From: Rhizobium sp. BK399
Lineage (GTDB): Bacteria > Pseudomonadota > Alphaproteobacteria > Rhizobiales > Rhizobiaceae
Direction of reading: 5' to 3'
DNA length: 64,000 nt
NCBI RefSeq assembly: GCF_014194695.1
Contig: NZ_JACIAH010000002.1
Location: 248,001-312,000 of the forward strand
The notes below the pieces were generated by a model. The model was not told the DNA's origin, did not search any database, and saw nothing but the letters and a program-made list of their open reading frames with translations. The first letter of the stretch is position 1, and the number at the start of each line of letters is the position of its first letter. This document shows, piece after piece, positions 55,915-64,000 of this stretch. The translations under genes and the position numbers were made by a program.

Positions 55915-57294
55915 ATGGTGACATTCGACTCCCTTCGGCGCGACGACCGCTCGCCCGCCCGCGGCTGGCGGGCGATGTTGCGCAGATTTCGGTTCTATCT
56001 GCCGACAGGACTCTACGTTCGCTCGCTGCTCATCATCATTATCCCGATGGTGCTGCTGCAGTCCGTCGTTGCCGCTCTGTTCATGGAGCGCCACTGGCAG
56101 ATGGTGACGCAGCGCCTCTCTGCAGCGGTCACGCGCGACATTGCGGCGGTGATCCAGATCATCGAGACCTACCCGCAGGACACGGATTATAGCGAAATCA
56201 CGCGGATAGCGCGCGACCAGTTGAACCTGCAGATATCAATAGAGCCCGATGGCGATTTGCCGACGCCGCGCACCAAGCCTTTCTTCTCCATTCTCGACGG
56301 AATCCTCAGCGACGAACTCAGCGACCAGATCAAGCGCCCGTTCTGGATCGATACGTTGGGCGATTCCAACCTCGTCGAGGTCCGCATAAAGCTCGAGGAC
56401 AAGATCCTCCGCGTATTGGCAAGACGCAGTTCGACCTACGCTTCCAACACTCACATCTTCATTGTCTGGATGGTCGGTGCTTCGCTGGTATTGATCGGCA
56501 TATCTATTCTTTTCCTGCGCGGACAGATCCGTCCGATACTTGCGCTTGCGAACGCGGCCGAAAGCTTCGGCAAGGGCCAGAAGGCAGACAATTTCCACCC
56601 GCGCGGAGCGGACGAGGTTCGCCGTGCCGGTCTCGCCTTCATTCTGATGCGCGAGCGTATCGAACGCCAGCTTGAGCAGCGCACGGCGATGCTGACGGGA
56701 GTGAGTCACGATCTGCGCACGATCCTGACCCGCTTCAAACTGCAGCTGGCGCTTGCCGGCGAAAATCCCGATCTGCACGGTCTGAACGACGACGTCAACG
56801 ATATGCAGTCGATGCTTGAGGCCTACATGGCGTTCGCCCGAAGCGAGGTCGAAGAAGATGTCGGCGACATGAAGCTCAGCGACCTTTTCGCGCGAGTGGA
56901 GGCAGACTTCGAACTTCACGAGGGCAAGGAATTTACATACGCGATCGAGGGAGACGATGAGATCTCGGTGCGCCCGAACGCCTTCACGCGCCTTGTGACC
57001 AACCTCGCCTCCAATGCCCGACGTTACGCCAATACCCTGGACATCAACGCCAAGCACAGCGCCAAGTGGCTGACGATCACTTTTGATGATGATGGCCCGG
57101 GCATTCCCGAGAAGAACCGCGAGGATGTCTTCAAGCCGTTCTTCCGGCTCGACGAAGCGCGAAATCTCGATGCCTCGGGCACAGGCCTCGGCCTGGCGAT
57201 CGCCCGCGACATTGCGCGAAGCCATGGCGGCAATGTCACGCTCGGCGATAGCCCTCTCGGCGGTCTACGGGCGACCGTCCGCCTGCCCGCGTGA
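55915..57294 (+). CDS. Sensor histidine kinase
   Basis: A 459-residue kinase with TM1 (34-57), a periplasmic domain (about 58-178), TM2 (180-201), HAMP, H-box His265 in TGVSHDLRTILTRFKLQLAL, and an ATPase domain with N box (NLASNARRYANT), G1 (DDGPGIP), F box and G2 (GTGLGLAIA). It lies 28 nt downstream of the response regulator and is its likely cognate kinase. The input signal is not evident. Confidence 0.94.
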   Translation: MVTFDSLRRDDRSPARGWRAMLRRFRFYLPTGLYVRSLLIIIIPMVLLQSVVAALFMERHWQMVTQRLSAAVTRDIAAVIQIIETYPQDTDYSEITRIARDQLNLQISIEPDGDLPTPRTKPFFSILDGILSDELSDQIKRPFWIDTLGDSNLVEVRIKLEDKILRVLARRSSTYASNTHIFIVWMVGASLVLIGISILFLRGQIRPILALANAAESFGKGQKADNFHPRGADEVRRAGLAFILMRERIERQLEQRTAMLTGVSHDLRTILTRFKLQLALAGENPDLHGLNDDVNDMQSMLEAYMAFARSEVEEDVGDMKLSDLFARVEADFELHEGKEFTYAIEGDDEISVRPNAFTRLVTNLASNARRYANTLDINAKHSAKWLTITFDDDGPGIPEKNREDVFKPFFRLDEARNLDASGTGLGLAIARDIARSHGGNVTLGDSPLGGLRATVRLPA

Positions 57295-57306
57295 GGAAAG
57301 GTGACC

Positions 57307-57882
57307 ATGAACACGCACTCAATGACATGGCTGAACCCGCCGCCCCGCTTCGAATTGCGCGGCGAGGATTTGCATGTATGGTCGGGACCAAAGACCGATT
57401 TCTGGCAGGGAACTTATTACGGCTTCCATCGCGACGATGGACATTTCTTGCACCAGCAAAGACAAGGTGATTTCACCGCCCAAGTCTGCTTCTCGGGACA
57501 CTACCAAGACCTCTACGACCAGGCGGGCCTCATGGTGCGGGCTGATGCGGCGCATTGGATGAAGTGCGGGATCGAATATACCGATGGCGCCATGCATTTC
57601 AGCACCGTCGTGACCAACGGCAACTCCGATTGGTCAGCCTTTCGCCTTGACCATACATTTGAGCGCATGAGCGTGCGGGTGACGCGGAATGGCGATGCAC
57701 TGTTCGTTCAATATAGGACGGATCGCATGGAAGGCTGGCGCATGGCCCGCCTTGCGTGGTTCGATCCGACATTTGCGGAGGTCGCCGTCGGGCTAGTATT
57801 CTGCTCACCGCAACGCGCAGGCTTCGAAGCAGTATTCCACGACTTCTCGCTGACCGACCCCCTGTCGCGCGAGATTCATTGA
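57307..57882 (+). CDS. DUF1349 domain-containing protein
   Basis: A 191-residue protein without a signal peptide, from MNTHSMTWLNPPPRFELRGEDLHVWSGPKTDFWQGTYYGFHRDDGHFL. The pattern (GHYQDLYDQAGLMVRADAAHWMKCGIEYTDGAMHFSTVVTNGNSDWS) matches the YdaL/DUF1349 concanavalin-like family, which may bind carbohydrates. AAGG lies five bases before the ATG. It follows the kinase by 12 nt and may be in its operon. Confidence 0.85.
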   Translation: MNTHSMTWLNPPPRFELRGEDLHVWSGPKTDFWQGTYYGFHRDDGHFLHQQRQGDFTAQVCFSGHYQDLYDQAGLMVRADAAHWMKCGIEYTDGAMHFSTVVTNGNSDWSAFRLDHTFERMSVRVTRNGDALFVQYRTDRMEGWRMARLAWFDPTFAEVAVGLVFCSPQRAGFEAVFHDFSLTDPLSREIH

Positions 57883-58224
57883 TCACATGAGCTTCTGGCC
57901 GTTTGGCACCGGCCTGTCGGTCGCAGCAAGTACGATCGCGCCCGCTTCATCCTCGAAACCGAGCGTCAGGACTTCCGAGCGAACCGGACCGATCTGCCGT
58001 GGAGGAAAGTTGACCACACCAAGAACCTGCCGACCGACAAGGCTCTCGGGCGTGTAGTGAACCGTGATCTGGGCTGACGACTTCTTGAGGCCGATTTCGG
58101 GACCGAAGTCGATCAGCAGCTTGAAAGCCGGCTTACGCGCTTCCGGAAATGGACTTGCCTCAACGATCGTACCAACGCGAATGTCGACACGCTCGAAGTC
58201 GGCATAGGTGATCTCGTCAGCCAT
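57883..58224 (-). CDS. csaA: tRNA-binding protein CsaA
   Basis: A 113-residue stand-alone EMAP/OB-fold tRNA-binding domain: EITYADFERVDIRVGTIVEASPFPEARKPAFKLLIDFGPEIGLKKSSAQITVHYTPESLVGRQVLGVVNFPPRQIGPVRSEVLTLGF. CsaA proteins have export-related chaperone activity in Bacillus. Its stop abuts the stop of the DUF1349 gene (57882/57883). It is downstream of proC by 13 nt. Confidence 0.93.
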   Translation of the reverse strand: MADEITYADFERVDIRVGTIVEASPFPEARKPAFKLLIDFGPEIGLKKSSAQITVHYTPESLVGRQVLGVVNFPPRQIGPVRSEVLTLGFEDEAGAIVLAATDRPVPNGQKLM

Positions 58225-58237
58225 GGTCTTGGTGTCC

Positions 58238-59056
58238 TCAGCCAGCAAGCTCTTCGGCGCGCTTGCGCGCTGCGGCAAGGGCCTTGTCGAAAAGCGGCTG
58301 CATCGCATCGTCGGCCATCAGCACGGAAAGCGCGGCAGCCGTCGTACCGCCCGGCGATGTCACATTCTGCCGGAGCCGCGAGGCGTCGTCGGGGGACTGG
58401 TGCAAAAGCTCACCAGCCCCCGCGACTGTTTCCCGTGCAAGGCGCATGGCAAGGTCCGCCTGCAAGCCAAGTTTACGGCCTGCCTCTGCCATACACTCGA
58501 CGAGATAGAACACATAGGCCGGTCCGCTACCCGACAGCGCCGTCACGGCGTCGATGTCAGCTTCAGTGGGGACCCACTCGACCGGACCGGATACACGCAA
58601 GAGAGAATGAACCTGTTCGCGCTGCGCATCAGTGACGCGCGCATTGGCAAACGCACCCGTGATACCGCGACCGACCATGGCCGGGGTGTTCGGCATGGCG
58701 CGCACCATCGCGGACTCGCCGAGATGCTTTTCAAGGAACGACAGCGTCTTGCCGGCAGCCACTGAAACAACGACGGTTTCCTGCCCCACCGTTTCCTTGA
58801 CCGGAGGCAGCACGGCATCCATCACCTGCGGCTTGACCGCGAGGAACAGAACGCCGGCCGTCAATCCGGCCGGGGCCGAGGTGACATGGGTCGCACCGGC
58901 GTCGGTGATCGTCTTCAGCATCTGGTCCGAGGGACCCGGGTCAATGACGACGATAGAAGAACCGGGCACGCCGTTCTTCAGCCAGCCGGAGAGCATAGCG
59001 CCCCCCATATTGCCGGCGCCGATGAGAACAACAGGACCTGAAGCTGCGGATGACAT
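58238..59056 (-). CDS. proC: Pyrroline-5-carboxylate reductase
   Basis: A 272-residue enzyme for the last step of proline synthesis. The N-terminal dinucleotide fold reads VVLIGAGNMGGAMLSGWLKNGV, and the C-terminal signature LSGSGPAYVFYLVECMAEAGRKLGLQADLAMRLARETVAGAGEL is characteristic of ProC. It starts directly after the YbjN gene (59057/59056), so the two are co-transcribed. Confidence 0.96.
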   Translation of the reverse strand: MSSAASGPVVLIGAGNMGGAMLSGWLKNGVPGSSIVVIDPGPSDQMLKTITDAGATHVTSAPAGLTAGVLFLAVKPQVMDAVLPPVKETVGQETVVVSVAAGKTLSFLEKHLGESAMVRAMPNTPAMVGRGITGAFANARVTDAQREQVHSLLRVSGPVEWVPTEADIDAVTALSGSGPAYVFYLVECMAEAGRKLGLQADLAMRLARETVAGAGELLHQSPDDASRLRQNVTSPGGTTAAALSVLMADDAMQPLFDKALAAARKRAEELAG

Positions 59057-59557
59057 TTACGCCTCGCCGACGGTTTCGAAGAGAACCGCTTCCATCGCAC
59101 GGTTCGCATCCATGCCGGACCAGATCACGAACTGGAAAGCCTGATAATACGCCTCGCATGTGTCCAGCGCACTAGCGAGCAGAACTTCGACCTGTCGATT
59201 GGTCGGCTCGGCACCGCCGGCAAGCAGCAGCGACTGGCGAAAGATGATGACATCTTCCTGACGCCACAGATCGAAGTGTCCCATCAGGACCTGGCCATTG
59301 ATTGCCGCCAAAAGCTTGGTGACTTCGTTGACACGCTGTTCGGGAACCTTGACGTCGAAGGCGCAGCCCAGATGCAGCGCCTCGAATTCTTCCATCCAGG
59401 AAAAGGAAACGTGGTAGTCGGTCCACTTCCCTTCAACCGTCATCGCAATCTCGTCATCGCCCGACCGCTCGAAAGACCAGTCGTTATTGGCGGCGACGTA
59501 CTCGATCATATCGACCGGGTTCGACTGACGCTCGACTTCCAATTCCATGAGGCTCAT
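59057..59557 (-). CDS. YbjN domain-containing protein
   Basis: A 166-residue protein from MSLMELEVERQSNPVDMIEYVAANNDWSFERSGDDEIAMTVEGKW. The YbjN pattern is in the middle (WMEEFEALHLGCAFDVKVPEQRVNEVTKLLAAINGQVLMGHFDLWRQEDVIIFRQSLLL). Members are widespread in alphaproteobacteria, with unknown biochemistry. AAGG is upstream of the ATG. It is first gene of a YbjN-proC-csaA operon. Confidence 0.9.
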   Translation of the reverse strand: MSLMELEVERQSNPVDMIEYVAANNDWSFERSGDDEIAMTVEGKWTDYHVSFSWMEEFEALHLGCAFDVKVPEQRVNEVTKLLAAINGQVLMGHFDLWRQEDVIIFRQSLLLAGGAEPTNRQVEVLLASALDTCEAYYQAFQFVIWSGMDANRAMEAVLFETVGEA

Positions 59558-59733
59558 GCAGCACCTTCTTGACCGGAGTGAATGCGAACCAACTTCGTCA
59601 ACGAGACACAAGGAGAACACACGCAACAGCCGGAACCACCAACCCTGATGACCGTTGAACCGCTACCAGACTTAACGCAGTCAAACCTGCCTGGAGCTTA
59701 CCAACCGCTTCGAATCATCATTTAAAATCAGTG

Positions 59734-59892
59734 TATAATGGGCTAGGCGACACGCCAGCCCCTTAGCGCCGTTTTAGGGAACGGCACTGTGGAAAGCTTT
59801 TCGGATTTCCATTCAGAAGGAGGGTTTAAATGACTCTGCCCATTGATCTTTTTGGCAGTGTCCACAGGTGGATAACGGCACCTGGTTTTTAG
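59734..59892 (+). other. Candidate short transcript with structured leader and a 20-codon ORF
   Basis: A TATAAT box (59734-59739) is followed by a GGCG-ACA-CGCC hairpin (59746-59756) and a GCCGTT/AACGGC hairpin, then AAGGAGGG and ATG five bases later. The ORF at 59830-59892 has 20 sense codons, starting MTLPIDLFG and ending ITAPGF. It is far below normal gene length but has the best ribosome-binding site in this gap. I do not recognise it. It could be a small protein, leader peptide or part of a small RNA. Confidence 0.45.
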
Positions 59893-59949
59893 GTCGCAGC
59901 CGCGGCGTGTCTCATAAAGGTCACACCACGGCCTGTCTCACAACAGGAA

Positions 59950-60210
59950 TTACTTGCCCTTGGCTGCAAGCTTCTCTTCAAGGGCCGCGATGCGTGCCAG
60001 CAGCGCATCGTTTTCATCACGCGCCTTGATCGCCATCTCGCGCACGACCTCGAATTCCTCGCGCTTGACGATATCGAGTGTGTTCAGCCAGCGCTCCGCC
60101 TGCGCATTGAAGGCCGTCTCGATTTCCTTGCGCACGCCTTGGGCGGCACCGGCCGCGTCCGTCATCAGCTTGGCGAACTCGTCCATGATGCGGTTTGCTC
60201 CAGTCGTCAT
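59950..60210 (-). CDS. UbiK/BMFP-family accessory factor
   Basis: An 86-residue, mostly helical protein: MTTGANRIMDEFAKLMTDAAGAAQGVRKEIETAFNAQAERWLNTLDIVKREEFEVVREMAIKARDENDALLARIAALEEKLAAKGK. The amphipathic helix plus C-terminal coiled coil match the YqiC/UbiK family, which binds membranes and assists ubiquinone-biosynthesis complexes in enterics. The chosen ATG is one of several; upstream frames carry poor composition. It is divergent from lgt. Confidence 0.87.
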   Translation of the reverse strand: MTTGANRIMDEFAKLMTDAAGAAQGVRKEIETAFNAQAERWLNTLDIVKREEFEVVREMAIKARDENDALLARIAALEEKLAAKGK

Positions 60211-60510
60211 GGCGGTTTTCTCCCTTTGCAACATACAATTACGACCGTTAGGCCTTTCAGGGAATGAGGTAGGGCTTCGCCAGTAAGGATGCAAGCGCTT
60301 TACTCTGGATAAGCCGGCCCGCCCTTTCGCGATCGCCAACAATCGACTTGACCGCTTTTGATCGCAGCGCCATCTTCCGCCCACATCGAGCTTGGCGCGC
60401 CTTCAGAAAGTCGCAAAGGACGCCTTGAAGAGAACTGCGTCAGACGCCCGATTCCATACCTCGGGCTTGCGCCAGCGAATGGGAAACCCTTGCCGACAGT
60501 AGCCAATCTC

Positions 60511-61371
60511 ATGGCGATCATGCCGTTCCCCGAGATCGATCCGATCGCCTTTTCGCTCGGCCCCCTCTCAATTCATTGGTACGGACTTGCCTATGTCGCC
60601 GGCATCATGCTCGGCTGGTACTATGCGCGTCAGATCGCTGGAAACAACAAGCTGTGGCCGGGCGATGTTTCGCCTATCACCAAGGTTCAGCTCGACGATT
60701 TCATCATCTGGGTCGCGCTCGGCATCGTTCTCGGAGGCCGCATCGGCTATATCCTCTTCTACGATATGCCGGCGGTGATCGAGAACCCGATCCGCGCGAT
60801 CCAGATATGGAACGGCGGCATGTCGTTCCATGGCGGACTGACGGGCACCACCATCGCCATGGCGATCTTCGCCCGTCGCAACAGCGTACCGATCTGGAGC
60901 CTATTCGATATCGTGGCAGCGGTCGTGCCGATTGGCCTCTTCTGCGGCCGTATCGCCAACTTCATCAATGGTGAATTGTGGGGTCGCCTGACGGATGCGC
61001 CCTGGGGCATGGTTTTCTGCAACCAATACATCGAGAGGAACAATGGCTATTGCCCTGGCGGCGACTTCGTTCGCCACCCGAGCCAGCTATATGAAGCCGG
61101 CCTGGAAGGCATCGTGCTCCTGCTCGTGCTTGCTGTTCTGATTTACGGTTTCCGCGCCCTGAAGAGCCCTGGATTCATCACCGGCGTCTTCGTCTGCGGC
61201 TACGCGCTCTCTCGCATTTTCGTCGAATTCTTCCGTGAACCGGATGCACAGTTGGGCTACCTGCTGGGCACCAATTGGCTGACCATGGGCATGGTGCTTT
61301 CCACGCCGATGGTTCTGCTGGGAATCTGGGCCATGCTTCGCGCTCGCCGTCAGGCTGCCCTGCAGCACTAA
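60511..61371 (+). CDS. lgt: Prolipoprotein diacylglyceryl transferase
   Basis: A 286-residue inner-membrane enzyme that adds diacylglycerol to the lipobox cysteine of prolipoproteins. Motifs are [13 protein letters not shown] at the N-terminus, MSFHGGLTG, the signature [15 protein letters not shown], and [12 protein letters not shown]. The start is uncertain: ATG 60511 or TTG 60490 gives lengths near other rhizobial Lgt proteins; the long frame from 60358 is unlikely. It is 25 nt before the midA-like gene, forming an operon. Confidence 0.95.
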   Translation: MAIMPFPEIDPIAFSLGPLSIHWYGLAYVAGIMLGWYYARQIAGNNKLWPGDVSPITKVQLDDFIIWVALGIVLGGRIGYILFYDMPAVIENPIRAIQIWNGGMSFHGGLTGTTIAMAIFARRNSVPIWSLFDIVAAVVPIGLFCGRIANFINGELWGRLTDAPWGMVFCNQYIERNNGYCPGGDFVRHPSQLYEAGLEGIVLLLVLAVLIYGFRALKSPGFITGVFVCGYALSRIFVEFFREPDAQLGYLLGTNWLTMGMVLSTPMVLLGIWAMLRARRQAALQH

Positions 61372-61396
61372 CCGCAGCTGGACAAGAGGGGGATCC

Positions 61397-62497
61397 ATGA
61401 GCACCGCGCTCGGTGAGAAGATCAAGGCCATCATAGAGGCGAACGGCCCGATCAGCGTCACGGACTTTTTCTCGCTGTGCCTCGCCGATCCCGAATATGG
61501 GTACTACAGGACCCGCGAGCCTTTCGGGCGCTCCGGCGACTTCGTGACCGCGCCGGAGGTCAGCCAGCTTTTTGGCGAAATGATCGGCGTCTTCGTTGTC
61601 CATGCCTGGCAGCGCCACGGAACGCCTGCCGGTGTCCGCCTCGTCGAGATCGGCCCCGGTCGCGGCACCATGATGTCGGATATGCTGCGCGTCATCTCCC
61701 GCATCGCGCCGCCGCTGTTCGAGGACATGACGGTGCACCTCGTCGAAACCAGCGAACGACTGCGCGATATCCAACGGGAAACGCTGGCGCCTCATGGCGA
61801 CAGGGTCAGCTGGCATCAGGGTTTCGATGAAGTGCCGCCAGGATTTTCGCTCGTCGCGGCGAACGAGTTGTTCGATGCGATCCCGATCCGTCAGTTCGTG
61901 AGAACGCCGGCTGGCTTCCGTGAAAGGATGGTCGGCACCGACGCCGCGGGCGAACTAACGTTCGGCGCCGGCGTGGCGGGGATCGATTCCAGCCTCCTGC
62001 CATGGCCGGAAGAGGACGTGCTTCCCGGAACAGTGTTTGAAGTCTCGCCGGCTCGCCAGTCGGTGATGATTGCGATCTGCGATCGGTTGAAGGCATTTGG
62101 CGGAACCGCTGTCGCCATCGACTACGGCCACCTTGTGAGCGGCTACGGCGATACGCTGCAAGCCGTGCGCATGCACGAGTATGATCCACCGTTGGCGAAT
62201 CCCGGCGAAGCTGACCTGACGAGCCACGTCGACTTTCAGGCCCTTGCGCAAGCCGCCGCCTCCGCCGGCGTTCACATGAACGGCATGGTGCACCAAGGTG
62301 ATTTTCTCGTCGGCCTCGGCATTCTCGATCGCGCAGCCGCCCTTGGCCGTGACCGCGAGGCACATACGCGGCAGATTATCCAGACAGCAGTCGATCGACT
62401 GGCCGGCGAAGGTGAAGGGCGCATGGGCGAACTCTTCAAGGTCCTGGCGGTCTCGTACCCGGCCGTGGATTTGATGCCTTTCCGTTCTGTGGATTGA
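61397..62497 (+). CDS. SAM-dependent methyltransferase, MidA/NDUFAF7 (DUF185) family
   Basis: A 366-residue methyltransferase. The N-terminal extension DPEYGYYRTREPFGRSGDFVTAPEVSQLFGEMIG and motif I (VRLVEIGPGRGTMMSDMLR) are diagnostic of the NDUFAF7/MidA family, which dimethylates an arginine of a complex I subunit in mitochondria. AGAGGGGGATCC lies before the ATG. It sits between lgt and the pgeF-like gene. Confidence 0.92.
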   Translation: MSTALGEKIKAIIEANGPISVTDFFSLCLADPEYGYYRTREPFGRSGDFVTAPEVSQLFGEMIGVFVVHAWQRHGTPAGVRLVEIGPGRGTMMSDMLRVISRIAPPLFEDMTVHLVETSERLRDIQRETLAPHGDRVSWHQGFDEVPPGFSLVAANELFDAIPIRQFVRTPAGFRERMVGTDAAGELTFGAGVAGIDSSLLPWPEEDVLPGTVFEVSPARQSVMIAICDRLKAFGGTAVAIDYGHLVSGYGDTLQAVRMHEYDPPLANPGEADLTSHVDFQALAQAAASAGVHMNGMVHQGDFLVGLGILDRAAALGRDREAHTRQIIQTAVDRLAGEGEGRMGELFKVLAVSYPAVDLMPFRSVD

Positions 62498-62587
62498 CAG
62501 CGCGAGCGCCGCTGGGCCAACATTCAGCACAACCGAGCAGGTCTCGCCATCGAGCAAGGTGCACAACAATCAATCTTGGAATTTCGA

Positions 62588-63382
62588 ATGAATGAAGCAG
62601 CAACTCCGGCACCGATCCAAAGCGCGCTGCTGAAAGAGGCAACCGGTGACGCCATTCTCCATGGCTATTTCACCCGGCAGGGCGGCGTCTCGGATGGCAT
62701 CTATCGCGGCTTGAACGTCGGCCTTGGCTCGAATGATGAGCGCGTGAAGGTTCAGGAAAACCGCCGCCGCGTGGCAAACTGGTTTGAGTTGCCGGTCGAG
62801 CGTCTCGCTACCGTGCACCAGGTCCATTCGCCCGACGTCGTCATCGTCGACAAGGATTATGACGGCGCCCGCCCGGCAGCAGATGCGCTGGTAACGGCAA
62901 CTCCGGGCATAGCGCTCGGGGTGCTGGCAGCCGATTGCGGACCTATTCTCTTTGCCGATCCGCAAAACGGCGTTATCGGCGCCGCGCATGCCGGTTGGAA
63001 AGGCGCCCTTACCGGCGTGCTGGAGAACACCATCGACACCATGGTCCAACTGGGCGCGAAGCGGGACGCAATTGTTGCCTGCCTTGGGCCGTCGATCAGC
63101 CAGGCGAGCTATGAGGTTGGCCCGGAATTCGTGGAGCGCTTTGTCGTGCAGGATCCATCGTACGAGCGCTACTTCGAACCCTCCGAAAAGCCGGGCCACG
63201 CGATGTTCGACCTGCAGGCCCTCACCGTCGATCGACTGCGCGCCACTGGCGTCCGGGCAGAGAGCTTAGGTCTCTGCACTTATCCGGACGCCGAACGCTT
63301 CTTCTCGTATCGGCGGACCACACATAATAGGGAGCCGGACTACGGCCGGCAGATTTCAGCAATCGCAATCAGGGAGATTTGA
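62588..63382 (+). CDS. pgeF: Peptidoglycan editing factor PgeF/YfiH family (multicopper oxidase-like) protein
   Basis: A 264-residue YfiH/DUF152 protein with HGYFTRQGGVSDGIYRGLNVGLGSND at the N-terminus, ATVHQVHSPDVVIVD with the first metal His, LAADCGPILFADP (Cys), and GAAHAGWKGAL (His). These are the zinc-site residues of the family. YfiH in E. coli edits misincorporated D-Ser-type peptidoglycan precursors. The start has a weak ribosome-binding site; TTG 62576 is an alternative. Its stop is 5 nt before the next ATG. Confidence 0.9.
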   Translation: MNEAATPAPIQSALLKEATGDAILHGYFTRQGGVSDGIYRGLNVGLGSNDERVKVQENRRRVANWFELPVERLATVHQVHSPDVVIVDKDYDGARPAADALVTATPGIALGVLAADCGPILFADPQNGVIGAAHAGWKGALTGVLENTIDTMVQLGAKRDAIVACLGPSISQASYEVGPEFVERFVVQDPSYERYFEPSEKPGHAMFDLQALTVDRLRATGVRAESLGLCTYPDAERFFSYRRTTHNREPDYGRQISAIAIREI

Positions 63383-63387
63383 GCGGC

Positions 63388-64000
63388 ATGGCCCTGCACT
63401 TCGACAGACCCGAATTCGCCGTCCGCCTCGCGCGTCTGACTGACAAAATGCGCGAAGAGAAACTGGATGCCCTGCTGCTCTTCGCCCAGGAAAGCATGTA
63501 CTGGCTGACCGGATACGATACCTTCGGCTACTGCTTCTTCCAGACCCTTGTCGTCAAGTCCGACGGGACGATGGCCCTGCTCACCCGCTCGGCCGATCTG
63601 CGTCAGGCCAAGCACACCTCAATCTTGGAAAACGTCCACATCTGGGTCGACCGCGTGAATGCCGACCCGACCGTCGACCTCCGGAACCTGCTGGTCGAGA
63701 TGGATCTGCTCGGCGCCAGAATCGGCGTCGAATACGATACGCATGGCATGACCGGCCGCGTTGCCCGGATGCTGGATGCGCAGTTGACGTCCTTCGGTCA
63801 GATCGTCGACGCATCCTATCTCGTCAGCCGCCTGAGACTGGTCAAGAGTCCCGCTGAAGTGGCCTATGTGGAACGCGCCGCGGTGCTCGCCGACGATGCG
63901 CTCGATGCGGCGCTCGGGCTGACCAAGCCCGGCGCTGACGAAGCGGACATTCTCGCTGCCATGCAAGGCGCGGTCTTTACTGGCGGCGGCGACTATCCCG
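63388..64000 (+). CDS. Xaa-Pro peptidase family (M24) protein, 3' truncated by window edge
   Basis: The first 204 residues of a creatinase/Xaa-Pro dipeptidase family protein: MALHFDRPEFAVRLARLTDKMREEKLDALLLFAQESMYWLTGYDTFGYCFFQTLVVKSDG, followed by the N-terminal creatinase domain and the beginning of the pita-bread catalytic domain (LRLVKSPAEVAYVERAAVLADDALDAAL). Metal-binding residues lie beyond the window. AGGGAG sits upstream of the ATG. It closely follows the pgeF-like gene. Confidence 0.88.
   Translation, partial: MALHFDRPEFAVRLARLTDKMREEKLDALLLFAQESMYWLTGYDTFGYCFFQTLVVKSDGTMALLTRSADLRQAKHTSILENVHIWVDRVNADPTVDLRNLLVEMDLLGARIGVEYDTHGMTGRVARMLDAQLTSFGQIVDASYLVSRLRLVKSPAEVAYVERAAVLADDALDAALGLTKPGADEADILAAMQGAVFTGGGDYP

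Noticed and set aside
59913..59945. Imperfect GCCG...CGGC hairpin as terminator of the 20-codon ORF transcript
   Set aside because: It needs an internal loop and has no T run on the plus strand, so no 3' end is claimed for the transcript.

Overview
The window is a chromosomal segment of an alphaproteobacterium of the Rhizobiaceae, most like Sinorhizobium/Ensifer. The evidence is high GC content, rhizobial protein families, and a gene order I recall from the S. meliloti chromosome: kbl-tdh, then greA-lpsB-lpsE-lpsD-lpsC-lrp-trxB-lsrB, then two tandem AbcR-type small RNAs and an arsR-type gene. This affiliation comes from memory and pattern recognition, not from a database search. I see no rRNA, tRNA, CRISPR array, insertion sequence or prophage, and the segment reads as ordinary chromosomal backbone with small accessory inserts.

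Layout. Positions 1-9.1 kb (mostly minus strand) hold a GFA-family protein, threonine degradation (kbl, tdh), a methyltransferase, a catalase-family/cytochrome b561 pair, and dnaG translationally coupled to recQ. Positions 9.1-13 kb hold a non-coding stretch with a strong orphan hairpin, a hypothetical protein, a GatB/YqeY protein, carA and a small secreted protein. Positions 13-22.6 kb are an accessory stretch: a DHFR-like reductase, a monooxygenase behind a near-perfect SoxR box, MATE and MFS exporters, a LysR regulator facing a frameshifted aldo/keto reductase, a zinc metallopeptidase, a PAP2 protein and an alcohol dehydrogenase. carB follows, about 10 kb from carA. Positions 26.3-30.1 kb hold an alpha/beta hydrolase and a radical SAM-UdgX DNA-repair operon under an alphaproteobacterial SOS box.

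Positions 30.2-38.3 kb hold greA, the LPS-core glycosyltransferases, lrp, trxB, lsrB and the AbcR pair. Positions 38.3-46.7 kb hold an old yellow enzyme, an APH(6)-like kinase, a divergent LysR/NmrA-like pair, a Ca2+/H+ antiporter, a diguanylate cyclase and aspartate aminotransferase. Positions 46.7-48.3 kb carry a two-gene cassette of a class GN-like sortase and a 142-residue protein ending in an LPQTA/membrane/RRR sorting signal. The remainder (48.3-64 kb) holds a PQQ-type sugar dehydrogenase, an EamA transporter, a cold-shock gene with a structured leader, small envelope proteins, a MarR/response regulator/sensor kinase operon (PetP-PetR-like), csaA-proC-ybjN, ubiK-like, lgt, midA-like, pgeF-like and a truncated M24 peptidase.

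The items most worth following up are the sortase/LPQTA pair, the SOS box lying on the radical SAM start codon, the SoxR box, the AbcR promoters with paired inverted repeats at two phasings, a structured transcript with a 20-codon ORF at 59.7-59.9 kb, and the orphan terminator at 9.57 kb.
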